Shown here one piece after another: positions 45,560-55,770 of a DNA stretch of 64,000 nt. The translations under genes were made by a program, and so were the position numbers. The DNA is taken from contig AP021856.1 of assembly GCA_017347445.1 (NCBI GenBank), positions 1,434,613-1,498,612 of the forward strand. The letters are read 5' to 3'. Each line of letters begins with the position of its first letter. The first letter of the stretch is position 1. The notes beneath the pieces were generated by a model. That model searched no databases, had not been told where the DNA came from, and was given only the letters and a program-made list of their open reading frames with translations. This stretch comes from Candidatus Brocadia pituitae (lineage in GTDB: Bacteria > Planctomycetota > Brocadiia > Brocadiales > Brocadiaceae).

Positions 45560-47074
45560 ATGGCAATAACATCCACTGATATTACTTCAATCATTAAAAA
45601 AGAGATTGAAGGGTATGAAGAAAAATTAAAGCTAGAAAACGTTGGATACGTTATGCAGGTGGGAGACGGTGTCGCTCGCATTTACGGACTTGATGATTGT
45701 TTGTCCAGCGAACTCCTGGAATTTCCGGAAAATGTGTACGGTATTGCTATGAACCTTGAGGAGGATAACGTAGGTGCGATCCTTCTTGGTTCTGACGAGA
45801 AGATTCGGGAAGGTGATATCGTAAAAACTACCGGAAAGATTGTCCAGGTCCCGGTGGGTAAGGCATTATTGGGTCGCGTGGTAAATGCCCTGGGTCAGCC
45901 GATTGACGGGAAAGGGCCGATCGCTACAGATCAATACCGGGCTATTGAAGGTCCTTCTCCCAACGTTGTTGAGAGACAACCGGTAAAAGAGCCGCTACAA
46001 ACTGGCATTAAGGCTATTGACGCTATGATACCGATCGGCAGGGGTCAGCGTGAGCTTATTATAGGCGACCGGCAGACAGGGAAAACCGCTATTCTCATTG
46101 ATACGATTATTAATCAACGTGAGTCGGGTGTCTACTGTATTTATGTAGCGATTGGCCAGAAAATGTCAACCGTTGCAGACGTTGTGAAGACGCTGGAAGA
46201 GAATAAGGTGATGGATATCAGTATTGTTGTTGTGGCTTCTGCCTCTGATCCGGCACCGCTCCAATATATTGCGCCGTATGCAGGGTGCGCTATGGGTGAA
46301 TACTTCAGAGATAATGGTATGCATGCGGTGGCAATCTATGATGATTTGTACAAACATGCGATTGCATATCGCCAGATTTCCCTGTTATTAAGACGACCAC
46401 CGGGACGTGAAGCCTTTCCTGGAGACATTTTCAACCTTCATTCGAGGTTGCTGGAAAGGGCAGCAAAATTGAATAATGAGCTTGGCGGTGGTTCCCTGAC
46501 GGCGCTTCCTGTGGTGGAAACACAGGGGGGTGATTACTCAGCTTATATTCCTACGAACGTGATCTCTATTACTGATGGTCAGATCTATTTGGAGAGTGAT
46601 TTGTTTAATGCCGGTATCCGTCCGGCAATCTCAGTGGGCCTTTCTGTATCCAGGGTTGGTGGAAATGCCCAGATTCCGGCGATGAAAAAGGTTGCCGGTA
46701 CGTTGCGATTAACACTGGCTCAATACCGGGAACTGGCTTCTTTTGCCCAGTTTGGTTCCGAACTGGATAAATTTACTCAGGCACAGTTGTCCAAGGGGAG
46801 CAGGTTGGTCGAATTGCTGAAGCAGCCGCAATATACGCCCGTTCCGGTAGAAGATCAGATTATGGCAATCTTTGCCGGTATTAATGGATATCTTGATGAT
46901 ATTGCCGTGGATAAGGCCAGGGTTTTTGAACGAGAATTCATGAAGTTTATGAAAGAAAAGTATGCCTCGATTGGTATCGAGATTAAGGAAAAGAAAAAAC
47001 TCGACCCGGAAGTTACGAGTAAATTAGAGAACGCAATCAAAGAATTCAAACAAATCTTTGCAAAAAAGGGTTAG
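45560..47074 (+). CDS. atpA: F1 ATP synthase subunit alpha
   Basis: 504 residues. Walker A is GDRQTGKTA, and the alpha-type signature [17 protein letters not shown] is complete. It forms the non-catalytic nucleotide sites of the F1 hexamer. A GGAG-containing site precedes the ATG. Confidence 0.97.
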   Translation: MAITSTDITSIIKKEIEGYEEKLKLENVGYVMQVGDGVARIYGLDDCLSSELLEFPENVYGIAMNLEEDNVGAILLGSDEKIREGDIVKTTGKIVQVPVGKALLGRVVNALGQPIDGKGPIATDQYRAIEGPSPNVVERQPVKEPLQTGIKAIDAMIPIGRGQRELIIGDRQTGKTAILIDTIINQRESGVYCIYVAIGQKMSTVADVVKTLEENKVMDISIVVVASASDPAPLQYIAPYAGCAMGEYFRDNGMHAVAIYDDLYKHAIAYRQISLLLRRPPGREAFPGDIFNLHSRLLERAAKLNNELGGGSLTALPVVETQGGDYSAYIPTNVISITDGQIYLESDLFNAGIRPAISVGLSVSRVGGNAQIPAMKKVAGTLRLTLAQYRELASFAQFGSELDKFTQAQLSKGSRLVELLKQPQYTPVPVEDQIMAIFAGINGYLDDIAVDKARVFEREFMKFMKEKYASIGIEIKEKKKLDPEVTSKLENAIKEFKQIFAKKG

Positions 47075-47077
47075 GGA

Positions 47078-47953
47078 ATGCTGAGTACCAGAGAAATTAA
47101 ACAACGAATCAGAAGTATTACGAGCATTAAACAGATTACCCGCGCCATGGAAATGGTGGCGGCAAGCAGGCTGAAGAAGGTTGAGTCACGGGTGCTAGCC
47201 TCGCGTGCATTTACCGAAAAGATGCACGCTGTTTTGAGCCATCTGGTTTCCTCGCTTGAAGGCAGTCATCCTTGGTTTGCAGAGAAAGAGCAGAAAGCTC
47301 CGGTAATTAAAGTTATTTTAATCACGGCTGACAAGGGGCTTTGCGGTGCATATAATAATAACATAATCCAAAAAGTGGTAAAATATATTAAGGAAAAGGC
47401 CGGACAGGAGATCAAACTTACCCTTATTGGAAAAAAGGGGTATTCGTATTTTTCGAGGGGTAAATATGCCTCCCTTATAGAGAAATACATTCCCGAGAGT
47501 GTAGAGAAACTTGGATACGGGCAGATGCAGGCATTAGCAGGTCAGTTAATAAAAGGATATGAACGGAGTGAGTTTAGCGAACTGCATCTGTTCTTTACAA
47601 AGTTTCACACCGTTATGCAATCTTTTTCGACGAGCATGCGCCTGTTGCCTATTGATAAAGGTGCGTTTGAGACGAAAGAGAAAAAAACTGTCGGAGAGTA
47701 TATCTTTGAGCCTAACGCCGAGCAGATAGTCGATCATCTCTTCCCGAAATTTGTTGAAACAAGGCTATATCAGTGCATCCTGGAATCGTTGACTTCCGAA
47801 TATGCGGCCAGACGCGTTGCTATGATTGCTGCAACGGAAAATGCCGGTGAAATGATTGATGAATTGGTCAGTTCATATAACAAGGCGCGTCAGGCGGCGA
47901 TCACCAAAGAACTTCTTGAAGTTGTTTCCGGTGCTGAGGCTCTTGTGCGATAA
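47078..47953 (+). CDS. atpG: F1 ATP synthase subunit gamma
   Basis: 291 residues. It begins with the central-shaft helix (STREIKQRIRSITSIKQITRAMEMVAASRLKK) and ends with ENAGEMIDELVSSYNKARQAAITKELLEVVSGAEAL, both gamma hallmarks. It starts 3 bases after atpA. Confidence 0.96.
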   Translation: MLSTREIKQRIRSITSIKQITRAMEMVAASRLKKVESRVLASRAFTEKMHAVLSHLVSSLEGSHPWFAEKEQKAPVIKVILITADKGLCGAYNNNIIQKVVKYIKEKAGQEIKLTLIGKKGYSYFSRGKYASLIEKYIPESVEKLGYGQMQALAGQLIKGYERSEFSELHLFFTKFHTVMQSFSTSMRLLPIDKGAFETKEKKTVGEYIFEPNAEQIVDHLFPKFVETRLYQCILESLTSEYAARRVAMIAATENAGEMIDELVSSYNKARQAAITKELLEVVSGAEALVR

Positions 47954-48069
47954 ATAGGATAAGAATTGTCACAGGGCTCTAAGCAGAGGTTTTTCAGCGA
48001 AAGCCGGTTTCTTACATAATACAGGTAAATCGCAAAACATTATCTGTCAGCCCTGCGGTTAGGTTTTGA

Positions 48070-49524
<1,455 letters not shown>

Positions 49525-49526
49525 CT

Positions 49527-49931
49527 ATGGCAAAAACATTTAAACTCGAGATTATTACCCCTGAAAAAGTTGTCTATACGGATACTGTTCAAAGCTTTTC
49601 TGCCGATGGGACAGAAGGTTCATTTGGTGTCCTTGCTGACCATGCGCCTTTGATTACAGAATTGCAAACCAGCATTTTCACTGTGCATGATACTGGTAAC
49701 AAAACCATACGGTTTGCCCTGGATCGGGGTTTTTTAGAGGTGATGGCAAATAACGCCGTTGTCCTGACCGATGCCTGTGTTAAGGAAGGCGAGGTGAATG
49801 TGGAAAAAATACGCACTGAAAAGGATGTCGCTGAAAAGAGCTTGTCCAGTGCCGGAACTGCAGAAGAGAAAGAAAAAGCTCTGTCGCTGCTCAAACGAGC
49901 TAACACATGGCTAAAGTTAGCAAATAAATAA
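49527..49931 (+). CDS. atpC: F1 ATP synthase subunit epsilon
   Basis: 134 residues. The N-terminal beta-sandwich (FKLEIITPEKVVYTDTVQSFSADGTEGSFGVLADHAPLITEL) is followed by a helical C-terminal hairpin (EKIRTEKDVAEKSLSSAGTAEEKEKALSLLKRA) that can inhibit ATP hydrolysis. It starts 2 bases after atpD and ends the operon before a terminator. Confidence 0.95.
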   Translation: MAKTFKLEIITPEKVVYTDTVQSFSADGTEGSFGVLADHAPLITELQTSIFTVHDTGNKTIRFALDRGFLEVMANNAVVLTDACVKEGEVNVEKIRTEKDVAEKSLSSAGTAEEKEKALSLLKRANTWLKLANK

Positions 49932-49950
49932 ATTGTGGTACTGAATTCCA

Positions 49951-50003
49951 AATCCCCTTGATTTTCTGCCGATTGAAGTGGAAGAACAAGGGGATTTTTA
50001 TTT
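49951..50003 (+). terminator. Terminator of the ATP synthase operon
   Basis: AATCCCCTTG and CAAGGGGATT form a 10-bp stem across a loop of about 26 bases, followed by TTTATTTT. It lies 20 bases after atpC. Confidence 0.7.
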
Positions 50004-50177
50004 TGACAAAAAAAGATAGTACGAACGGTTTTTGTTTTGTTATAATGATGAAAAGTCTGACGTAGCCAATACAAAAAGGGTTGTACAGCAATGCATAATA
50101 AATACTAATGACGGGATTTTGAGTTTGAAATTGAAATATCGAAACCGGTTTATGACAGATTCAGGAATCCGAAACCC

Positions 50178-50720
50178 ATGCAAACAAGTTTAAGATATAA
50201 TTATCAGGACTACCTGCAACTCCCAGAGGACAAACGGTACGAAATTATCGACGGAGACCTCTTTATGGTGCCTTCACCGAATGAAGGCCATCAGCGTATT
50301 TTGTCTAATATTTTTTATATTCTTTCTCATTATGTCAGACAAAACAAACTTGAACGTGTTTATTTTGCTCCCCTTGACGTCCTTTTTTCAGAGGAAGATA
50401 TCGTTCAGCCCGACATCATCTTTGTTTCCCATGAAAATAAAAGGATTATTACGAAGGATAACATTAAGGGTATTCCCGATTTGATTATTGAAGTATTATC
50501 ACCTTCTTCGGGTAATCGTGATATAGGAATTAAAAAGAAATTATACGCAAGGAATAGGGTGCGGGAATATTGGATTGTTGATCCTGAGCATGAAACGGCT
50601 GACGTGTTGCTCTTGAAAGGCAAGGGATTTGAAGGTAAGCGGTATTGTTTTAAAGACACGATCTGTTCTTCTGTAATTCAGGATTTGCGTATCGGGGCTA
50701 AAGAAATATTCTTGGAATGA
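50178..50720 (+). CDS. Uma2-family (DUF820) putative nuclease
   Basis: 180 residues. It has the Uma2 pattern: YEIIDGDLFMVPSPNEGHQRILSNI, then VQPDIIFVS and LIIEVLSPSSGNRDIGIKKKLYARNRVREYWIVDPE. The Asp, Glu and Lys of the PD-(D/E)XK-like fold are in place. Members are common in cyanobacteria and planctomycetes; their biological role is not settled. No partner gene is adjacent. Confidence 0.87.
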   Translation: MQTSLRYNYQDYLQLPEDKRYEIIDGDLFMVPSPNEGHQRILSNIFYILSHYVRQNKLERVYFAPLDVLFSEEDIVQPDIIFVSHENKRIITKDNIKGIPDLIIEVLSPSSGNRDIGIKKKLYARNRVREYWIVDPEHETADVLLLKGKGFEGKRYCFKDTICSSVIQDLRIGAKEIFLE

Positions 50721-50834
50721 TTCACTGTTTTAACTTTATTGTATAGGAAATATATTATATTGTAGCAGGTTTTGTGGTGGGTGGGTTAGGCGGAGCGACC
50801 CATCATTTACAAGAATGTGATAGGTAGAATGTTT

Positions 50835-51875
50835 ATGGCAATACTCATTACTGGCGGTGCGGGATTTATCGGTAGCCACTTTGTCCGGAGAATGATTCAT
50901 CAGGGCAGGCGGGCAGTAGTGCTGGATAAATTGACCTATGCCGGAAATCTAGAAAACCTGAAAGATATCGTTGATGATTCAAAGACGTCCCGGCAGTTTA
51001 AATTTTATAAAGGTGACATTTGTAATCAGGAGTTGGTAGAACATATTTTTTCAGAGGAAGATATTGACACGCTTGTCAACTTTGCCGCTGAATCACATGT
51101 TGACCGGAGCATTAGCAGCGCAAGCGACTTCATTGACACGGATATGAAGGGTGTCTTTGTCCTGCTTGAGGCATCGAGACGTTTTAGTATTAAAAAGTTC
51201 ATCCAGATATCCACCGACGAGGTGTATGGCACGGCTCATCAAGGTGCATTCCGGGAGACGGATGCATTGAATCCCAGCAATCCGTATGCTGCTAGTAAAG
51301 CAGGGGGAGACCGGCTTGCTTATGCTTACTGGGTGACATATAAATTGCCGGTCGTTATTACCAGGGCCTCTAACAACTATGGACCCAATCAACATCCGGA
51401 AAAATTTATCCCCCTTTTTATTACCAATGCCTTAGAGGATAAAGTGCTTCCTCTCTATGGCGATGGAAGGCAGGTAAGGGATTGGATTCATGTTGAAGAT
51501 CATTGTGCGGGTATTGATTTTATTATAAATCACGGGAAAGATGGTGAGGTATATAATATCGGGGGAGGGAATGAACGATACAATATCGATACGGCTCGTC
51601 TCATTTTAGATGAACTCAGAAAGCCTCATTCACTGCTGGAGCACGTGAAAGACAGGGAAGGGCACGACCGGCGTTACGCGCTGGATTGTAGTAAGCTAAA
51701 GTCTTTGGGATGGAAAGCACAGATAAAATTTGAAAATGGGCTGAAAGATACGGTACAATGGTATGAAAATAACCAGTTATGGTGGAAACGGATAAAAAAC
51801 GATGAATTCATGGAATATTACCACAAGCAATATAAACATCGATTTGCAGACACCGGTTTTACGGTAAAATCGTGA
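50835..51875 (+). CDS. rfbB: dTDP-glucose 4,6-dehydratase
   Basis: About 346 residues. GGAGFIGSHFVRRM binds NAD; ISTDEVYGTAHQGAFRETD carries the catalytic Asp-Glu; YAASKAGGD has the Tyr/Lys pair; ITRASNNYGPNQHPEKFIPLFI is typical of RfbB. I start at the ATG giving MAILITGG, as in the family; in-frame GTG and ATG starts lie 18 and 6 bases upstream. It makes dTDP-4-keto-6-deoxyglucose for surface sugars. The other rml genes are not adjacent. Confidence 0.92.
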   Translation: MAILITGGAGFIGSHFVRRMIHQGRRAVVLDKLTYAGNLENLKDIVDDSKTSRQFKFYKGDICNQELVEHIFSEEDIDTLVNFAAESHVDRSISSASDFIDTDMKGVFVLLEASRRFSIKKFIQISTDEVYGTAHQGAFRETDALNPSNPYAASKAGGDRLAYAYWVTYKLPVVITRASNNYGPNQHPEKFIPLFITNALEDKVLPLYGDGRQVRDWIHVEDHCAGIDFIINHGKDGEVYNIGGGNERYNIDTARLILDELRKPHSLLEHVKDREGHDRRYALDCSKLKSLGWKAQIKFENGLKDTVQWYENNQLWWKRIKNDEFMEYYHKQYKHRFADTGFTVKS

Positions 51876-51905
51876 GAGGTACATTTGTCATGAAAGGATT
51901 ATAAT

Positions 51906-52358
51906 ATGTTGCGTACGACACTTTCCAAAGATACAACATGGGTTATGAAAGGTGAGAAAAAAGCAAGGCAATTGCTGGAATCTGTTTGTGATATGATAGC
52001 ATTGCACAAATCCTTTCTGCTGAAGTGTGCAACGATATTTATGGCGGTAAAGGTAGGGATCATCCTCCTTGCAACGATCACAACCATGGTCTTCTTGCTG
52101 AACACGGCAACTTCGTATCTTAGTATAGAAATGTCAAAGGCGCACTCAATATTCTTTGCATTTCCTCTAACCATGATCATTATGCTAAAGTTGTATTTCA
52201 TAGGTAAGATATTGATGACTTGCGATACCTCGAGGTGCGTTATTCAATCAGTTGTTCAGATAATTTTGTTGAAGGGTAAGCTAGGTATGCGACAGATAGG
52301 GGAGTCAATTCCTGCCGATGTATCGCCGCTTTCCCTGAAAAGAGTCAGAGATTGTTAA
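51906..52358 (+). CDS. Hypothetical membrane protein
   Basis: 150 residues with two hydrophobic segments (about 45-70, TIFMAVKVGIILLATITTMVFLL, and 82-100, HSIFFAFPLTMIIMLKLYFIG). The C-terminal tail is soluble and ends LSLKRVRDC. No family is recognised. It follows rfbB by 30 bases and may be in the same transcript. Confidence 0.5.
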   Translation: MLRTTLSKDTTWVMKGEKKARQLLESVCDMIALHKSFLLKCATIFMAVKVGIILLATITTMVFLLNTATSYLSIEMSKAHSIFFAFPLTMIIMLKLYFIGKILMTCDTSRCVIQSVVQIILLKGKLGMRQIGESIPADVSPLSLKRVRDC

Positions 52359-52380
52359 ACCGGAAGGTACCAATTACAGC

Positions 52381-53172
52381 TTATTTTTTGCTCATCCGCT
52401 TTTCAATGGCCTCGGCTTGCCGTAAATAAAGAGGCAACAGTTTGCCGGTCTCACATCGATGCCCTGATTCATACATCCTTTCTCCTAACAGGGCAACATA
52501 CTCAACCTTTGGTAATGCCCACTCCTCTTTGTCGATAAAGATATCTTTGTCATGAAATACTTCCTTATAAGGGGAGACACCGTTTCCAAAAATAATTATT
52601 GGTCGTGGAAGTATAGATACAAGACTTTCCGGCTGAATTACCAGAAACTCCGTCTCTCTTTTCCATTGAACATCATCGAATCCACCTTCAAGGCTCACCG
52701 AAGCAAAGGTATAGATACAGGCGTAAACATGACTTCGCCTTGCATCTATAACGGGGCATAGTGAGAATCTCCCCCTATGAACAGATTCATAAAACCTTTT
52801 TTCTTCTTTCAGACTTTCTGCTGGTGAAGAGGGCCGTAGCGCAGCGGAATCACATAAGTTCCTTTGATAATTCTCTGCGATGATGTCGAATATCGGTACG
52901 TCAATGACGGGTTTACGCAATGCGTAGGCCATCGTCTTCGCGCAGGTCACACCCACTCGTAGCCCTGTATATGAACCTGGTCCCACATCCACGGCGATAA
53001 GGTCGATATCTTGAGGTGACCAGCCAATTTCTTGAAAGGCGCTCTTGATAGCAGGCACCAGTTCTTTACCATGTTGCATGCTTCCAAATTCCTTGGAAAG
53101 GATGACCTGGAAGTCTTTGCTAAGGACAATACCACCCCTATTCCCTGATGTTTCTATTCCGAGTACTTTCAT
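52381..53172 (-). CDS. tsaB: tRNA threonylcarbamoyladenosine biosynthesis protein TsaB
   Basis: 263 residues, YeaZ/TsaB type. VLGIETSGNRGGIVL, the MQHGKELVPAI block and DVGPGSYTGLRVGVTCAKTMAYALRKPVIDV are clear. It is an inactive ASKHA-fold paralogue of TsaD and acts with TsaD and TsaE in making t6A on tRNAs. A Ser/Lys-rich stretch near residues 115-135 looks like an insertion relative to shorter homologues. Confidence 0.9.
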   Translation of the reverse strand: MKVLGIETSGNRGGIVLSKDFQVILSKEFGSMQHGKELVPAIKSAFQEIGWSPQDIDLIAVDVGPGSYTGLRVGVTCAKTMAYALRKPVIDVPIFDIIAENYQRNLCDSAALRPSSPAESLKEEKRFYESVHRGRFSLCPVIDARRSHVYACIYTFASVSLEGGFDDVQWKRETEFLVIQPESLVSILPRPIIIFGNGVSPYKEVFHDKDIFIDKEEWALPKVEYVALLGERMYESGHRCETGKLLPLYLRQAEAIEKRMSKK

Positions 53173-53185
53173 AGATTTAATACAG

Positions 53186-53584
53186 CTATATTACCTCAGC
53201 TGCTTCCTGGAGTTTTTGGAGTATTGATTCGATATCCAGCCTTTTTGCCCAACTTTGAAGACAGTCTATATTGAGACACTTGAATTGTACTTCATAGACA
53301 CGCAGTGCATCGACAAACTGTTTTTCACTGCCACCGGATAATTTGGCCGACCTCATTTTTGCCAGTATGGTATCTTCTGGACTGGTAACCGTAATTCGCA
53401 TTCCTGTCACTTCCTCGGTATATCTTCTTGCAAACCGCGATTGGTCGAAAGGTTCATTCGTTACTATCCAAAAATCGACTTTATCTCCTGAGTTTACATC
53501 AAGGAGGTTGAACATACCCTGTCTTTTGATTGCATCCATGATACTTCCCGCGTCCAGACGTCCGTAAAGAAATGGATTAGACAT
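53186..53584 (-). CDS. N-terminally truncated nucleotidyltransferase-like protein
   Basis: 132 residues from the ATG at 53584, chosen for its GGAG site; an upstream in-frame start would overlap the next gene. The sequence SIMDAIKRQGMFNLLDVNSGDKVDFWIV, RFARRY and SPEDTILAKMRSAKLSGGSEKQFVDALRVYEVQ matches the C-terminal two-thirds of a family of nucleotidyltransferase-fold proteins. The usual start with its T-x-DIDLV catalytic motif is missing. Catalysis is unlikely. Its last 14 codons are nearly identical to those of the gene at 54651. Confidence 0.55.
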   Translation of the reverse strand: MSNPFLYGRLDAGSIMDAIKRQGMFNLLDVNSGDKVDFWIVTNEPFDQSRFARRYTEEVTGMRITVTSPEDTILAKMRSAKLSGGSEKQFVDALRVYEVQFKCLNIDCLQSWAKRLDIESILQKLQEAAEVI

Positions 53585-53909
53585 GTGATATCTCCATTTC
53601 TTTCTCGTAGAACACAATACCAATACGCCGGATGTGATCAATCACATCAGGGTCGCTAATCTGCTGAAAAATGGACAGGTCGAATGTATAGGGCAGGAGG
53701 AGGTCATCTATTTCATCCATAATACGACAAAGCACCTCGTGAGTCAAATCCTCCCCACCGAGTAGCGTCAGGTCAATATCGGAGCCGTTCTTAAAGTTAC
53801 CTTTGGCGCGCGAGCCGTACAGAACGGCCTTTTCAACCTGAGGACATTTAGCAAACACGCTACAGATTCTTTGGATAGTTGTTTCTTTCAATCCGAAACG
53901 TGGCATCAT
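53577..53909 (-). CDS. MNT-type minimal nucleotidyltransferase (antitoxin-like)
   Basis: 110 residues. The motif GS-x10-DxD is intact (G32, S33, D44, D46 in YGSRAKGNFKNGSDIDL), as in MntA-type antitoxins that AMPylate HEPN partners. It overlaps the stop of the HEPN-type gene upstream (GAATGATG), so the two were coupled, and overlaps the start of the next gene by 8 bases. Because the upstream HEPN gene is frameshifted, this enzyme may now lack its partner. Confidence 0.75.
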   Translation of the reverse strand: MMPRFGLKETTIQRICSVFAKCPQVEKAVLYGSRAKGNFKNGSDIDLTLLGGEDLTHEVLCRIMDEIDDLLLPYTFDLSIFQQISDPDVIDHIRRIGIVFYEKEMEISHV

Positions 53910-54332
53910 TCCTGCTCCTCTTTCAATTTTTGCATGCGGACATGAAAATCTGAAAATTCAGCAAAGTAGGAATGTATGATGGCAGATACCATTGCTGTCG
54001 CAGTTTCTTCATTGTATGTATGCGAGGTCAGGTTGCGGCTTTCAATCATTTTCATCCACGCTTCCCCATTTTCAATCAAGCCTGTTTTAAAGGCTTCGCG
54101 CGTTGTATCTTTTGAACCATATATCTTTCTTTCTGGTGCCGCGATCCTCCAGAAAATCCTTCAGGACGTTCCATGCCATTTCATGAGTATATTCAAAAGC
54201 CTGGATCAGTCCTTGTTCTTCGAGTTTTGAAAGGTTACGTTTTCCCGACAGTTCGACTGCTTCCTTCAATTGGGCAAATGCCTTGCTGAAGTGGTTGAAA
54301 CGTTGAATCCAACGGACGTCTTGTGTGGTCAT
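53906..54332 (-). pseudogene. Frameshifted HI0074/HepT-like HEPN gene
   Basis: The first frame from 54332 reads MTTQDVRWIQRFNHFSKAFAQLKEAVELSGKR and reaches KKDIWFKRYNARSL then stops. The rest of the protein is in another frame: YGSKDTTREAFKTGLIENGEAWMKMIESRNLTSHTYNEETATAM, ending EEQE at 53906. The break is in a short AT repeat near 54118; adding AT restores DIYGSKDTTREAF, the family sequence. The RX4HXY motif (RNLTSHTY) lies after the break, so the toxin part is lost unless translation slips. Sequencing error is possible. Confidence 0.75.
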
Positions 54333-54646
54333 AAAGCGCCTCCATAAAACTTTTTGTACAACTTCTTCATGCCCTCTTTAGGAAGCAGATAATAAAATTC
54401 ATCAACATCTTTGACCTTGCCACATATCTTGCATACCTCATTTTTATCACGTGTCTTTTTATATCCCTCTTGGTGTCTGCAATGCAAACCTAAAAACTCC
54501 CAAGCCAGGCCGAGTTGTTGATAGATATTACAATAAATCTGAACCTCCTTTTTGTTAGTGCCTTTACCATGAAGGAAATTATTGCTCACAAAATCCATGC
54601 TTTTCAAGAGTTTTTTAAGGTCTTTCTTTAATTGCTTTTGATTCAT
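54329..54646 (-). CDS. Hypothetical protein with CxxC motif
   Basis: 105 residues. An N-terminal charged helix (KQLKKDLKKLLKSMDFV) is followed by GLHCRHQEGY and CKICGKVKDVDEFYYLLP, a possible zinc-binding Cys/His cluster. It overlaps the HEPN pseudogene start by 4 bases (ATGA), so it belongs to the same transcription unit. No family is recognised. Confidence 0.55.
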   Translation of the reverse strand: MNQKQLKKDLKKLLKSMDFVSNNFLHGKGTNKKEVQIYCNIYQQLGLAWEFLGLHCRHQEGYKKTRDKNEVCKICGKVKDVDEFYYLLPKEGMKKLYKKFYGGAL

Positions 54647-54650
54647 GCAG

Positions 54651-54908
54651 CTATATTACCTCGGCTTCTTCCTGTAGTCTTTGGAGTATTGATTCGTAAT
54701 TCCTGTTGTGACATTTATTCAGGCGTTCCAGATATATTTTTTTGATTTTATCATCCGGTAGATCAGGAAATCTTTTATGCAATCCATGAAGAAAGAGCTC
54801 CCGGGAAAATTGGGACAATTCGAATGCCTTGAGCAGCCTCTGCTCAGGTGACATACGGCGGAGTGCCTGGATGTATAACTTGTGATTTGGGCGTTTTTTG
54901 ATATTCAT
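54651..54908 (-). CDS. Hypothetical protein with duplicated tail
   Basis: 85 residues from an ATG at 54908. YIQALRRMSPEQRLLKAFELSQFSRELFLHGLHKRFPDL followed by LERLNKCHNRNY matches a small conserved hypothetical family that normally ends at about that point. Here it continues with ESILQRLQEEAEVI, nearly the same as the end of the gene at 53186. An alternative start at 54977 would add 23 residues. The tail suggests fusion to a duplicated gene end. No function can be assigned. Confidence 0.5.
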   Translation of the reverse strand: MNIKKRPNHKLYIQALRRMSPEQRLLKAFELSQFSRELFLHGLHKRFPDLPDDKIKKIYLERLNKCHNRNYESILQRLQEEAEVI

Positions 54909-55006
54909 AGTACCAAGTACTGCGCAATTCTGCAATGAGAGATAGGGAACGAAGCCTTGAATATATAGTTTTTTCAAAATACTGTAGTAAACGCATGAAG
55001 AAAGTT

Positions 55007-55074
55007 GTCATTGCGATGGCGCTAGCCAGAAGCAATCTCTATAGTAGGATTGATTCGTTGCCGCTCGCAATGAC
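55007..55074. repeat. GTCATTGCGA-type palindromic repeat
   Basis: GTCATTGCGA at the left and TCGCAATGAC at the right are inverted, with inner AAGCAATC / GATTGATTCG arms. Repeats with these ends are widespread intergenic elements in bacteria. It lies between the DUF2283 gene and the 54651 gene. Confidence 0.65.
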
Positions 55075-55144
55075 CAGCACACGTCAACTTATTTAATACG
55101 TTTACTATAGTGTCGTGCGGCAGCACGTCCACTGGAATTTCTTG

Positions 55145-55363
55145 TTATGTCATAATCTTTTTTATTTCAGACGGCAATCTATTAATAATAAGTTCCTTCA
55201 ATTTTACTTTACTGCTGGCATTATCTATATCAATGCCTACCAATTTCCCCTCATCATCGTAATCAAGCACTATACCTTCTGAAATTTCCGTGCTTTTAAC
55301 ACTTGTTTTTTCTGAAAGGTCAATATAAAGAGAATCCGTTTCGGGATAGTATGCTAACTTCAT
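55145..55363 (-). CDS. DUF2283 protein (antitoxin-like)
   Basis: 72 residues: MKLAYYPETDSLYIDLSEK, then EISEGIVLDYDDEGKLVGIDIDNAS, the full DUF2283 pattern. Such genes usually follow a small DUF4258-type gene and are thought to be antitoxin-like. It overlaps the upstream gene by 4 bases (ATGA). It lies in the cassette that begins at the attC end at 55641. Confidence 0.8.
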   Translation of the reverse strand: MKLAYYPETDSLYIDLSEKTSVKSTEISEGIVLDYDDEGKLVGIDIDNASSKVKLKELIINRLPSEIKKIMT

Positions 55364-55602
55364 GGCTTAAACCTCCTGTCTGGAAATGCATTATGAATAG
55401 TTCGTTTATCTTCAAGGGTAATGACTCGTAATATCTTTCCTTCAAGTTCTGATATTAAACCCCAAAACCTGAACCGATTGTTTTCTTGAGGTTCAACTTT
55501 AATTGGATTTTCAATAACTTGAATACACCATTTTTTCTTGAGATATGGACGCTTCCTCATTGCCTCGTTTTCAAAATATTCTGTAAATTTATATTTGTCC
55601 AT
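55360..55602 (-). CDS. Small toxin-like protein paired with DUF2283
   Basis: 80 residues: KKKWCIQVIENPIKVEPQENNRFRFWGLISELEGKILRVITLEDKRTIHNAFPDRRF. The pattern resembles DUF4258/BrnT-like RelE-fold proteins that precede DUF2283. It starts 33-39 bases after the end of the attC site at 55635-55760, the usual spacing for a cassette gene, so it should be read from an external promoter. The toxin role is inferred from pairing. Confidence 0.65.
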   Translation of the reverse strand: MDKYKFTEYFENEAMRKRPYLKKKWCIQVIENPIKVEPQENNRFRFWGLISELEGKILRVITLEDKRTIHNAFPDRRFKP

Positions 55603-55634
55603 TTAGCAATATATTTGCCCCTGCATTTATAATG

Positions 55635-55760
55635 GTATAACGTGGAGCTGAGCTACCCCGCTTGGCGAATAGAGCTTTATATAAGAATAAAATACTAAAG
55701 GAAACTAAAAACATGAAAGTCGCACAAGATAGAGGGGTTAGCTTCAGCGTTTGGTTATAC
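55635..55760 (-). other. Integron attC site (126 bp)
   Basis: GTATAAC (55635-55641) and GTTATAC (55754-55760) are inverted cores. The inner arms AGCTGAGCTACCCCGC and GAGGGGTTAGCTTCAGC pair with an extra T and mismatches, giving the asymmetric fold of attC. The arms align with the attC at 416-508: AGCTSAGCKACCC on the left and GGTTMGCTKCAGCGYWTGGTTA on the right, about 72% identity over 29 bases for the right arm. It starts 11 bases after the RelE stop, exactly where a cassette's attC belongs. Confidence 0.78.
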
Positions 55761-55770
55761 TTTTTTATGC

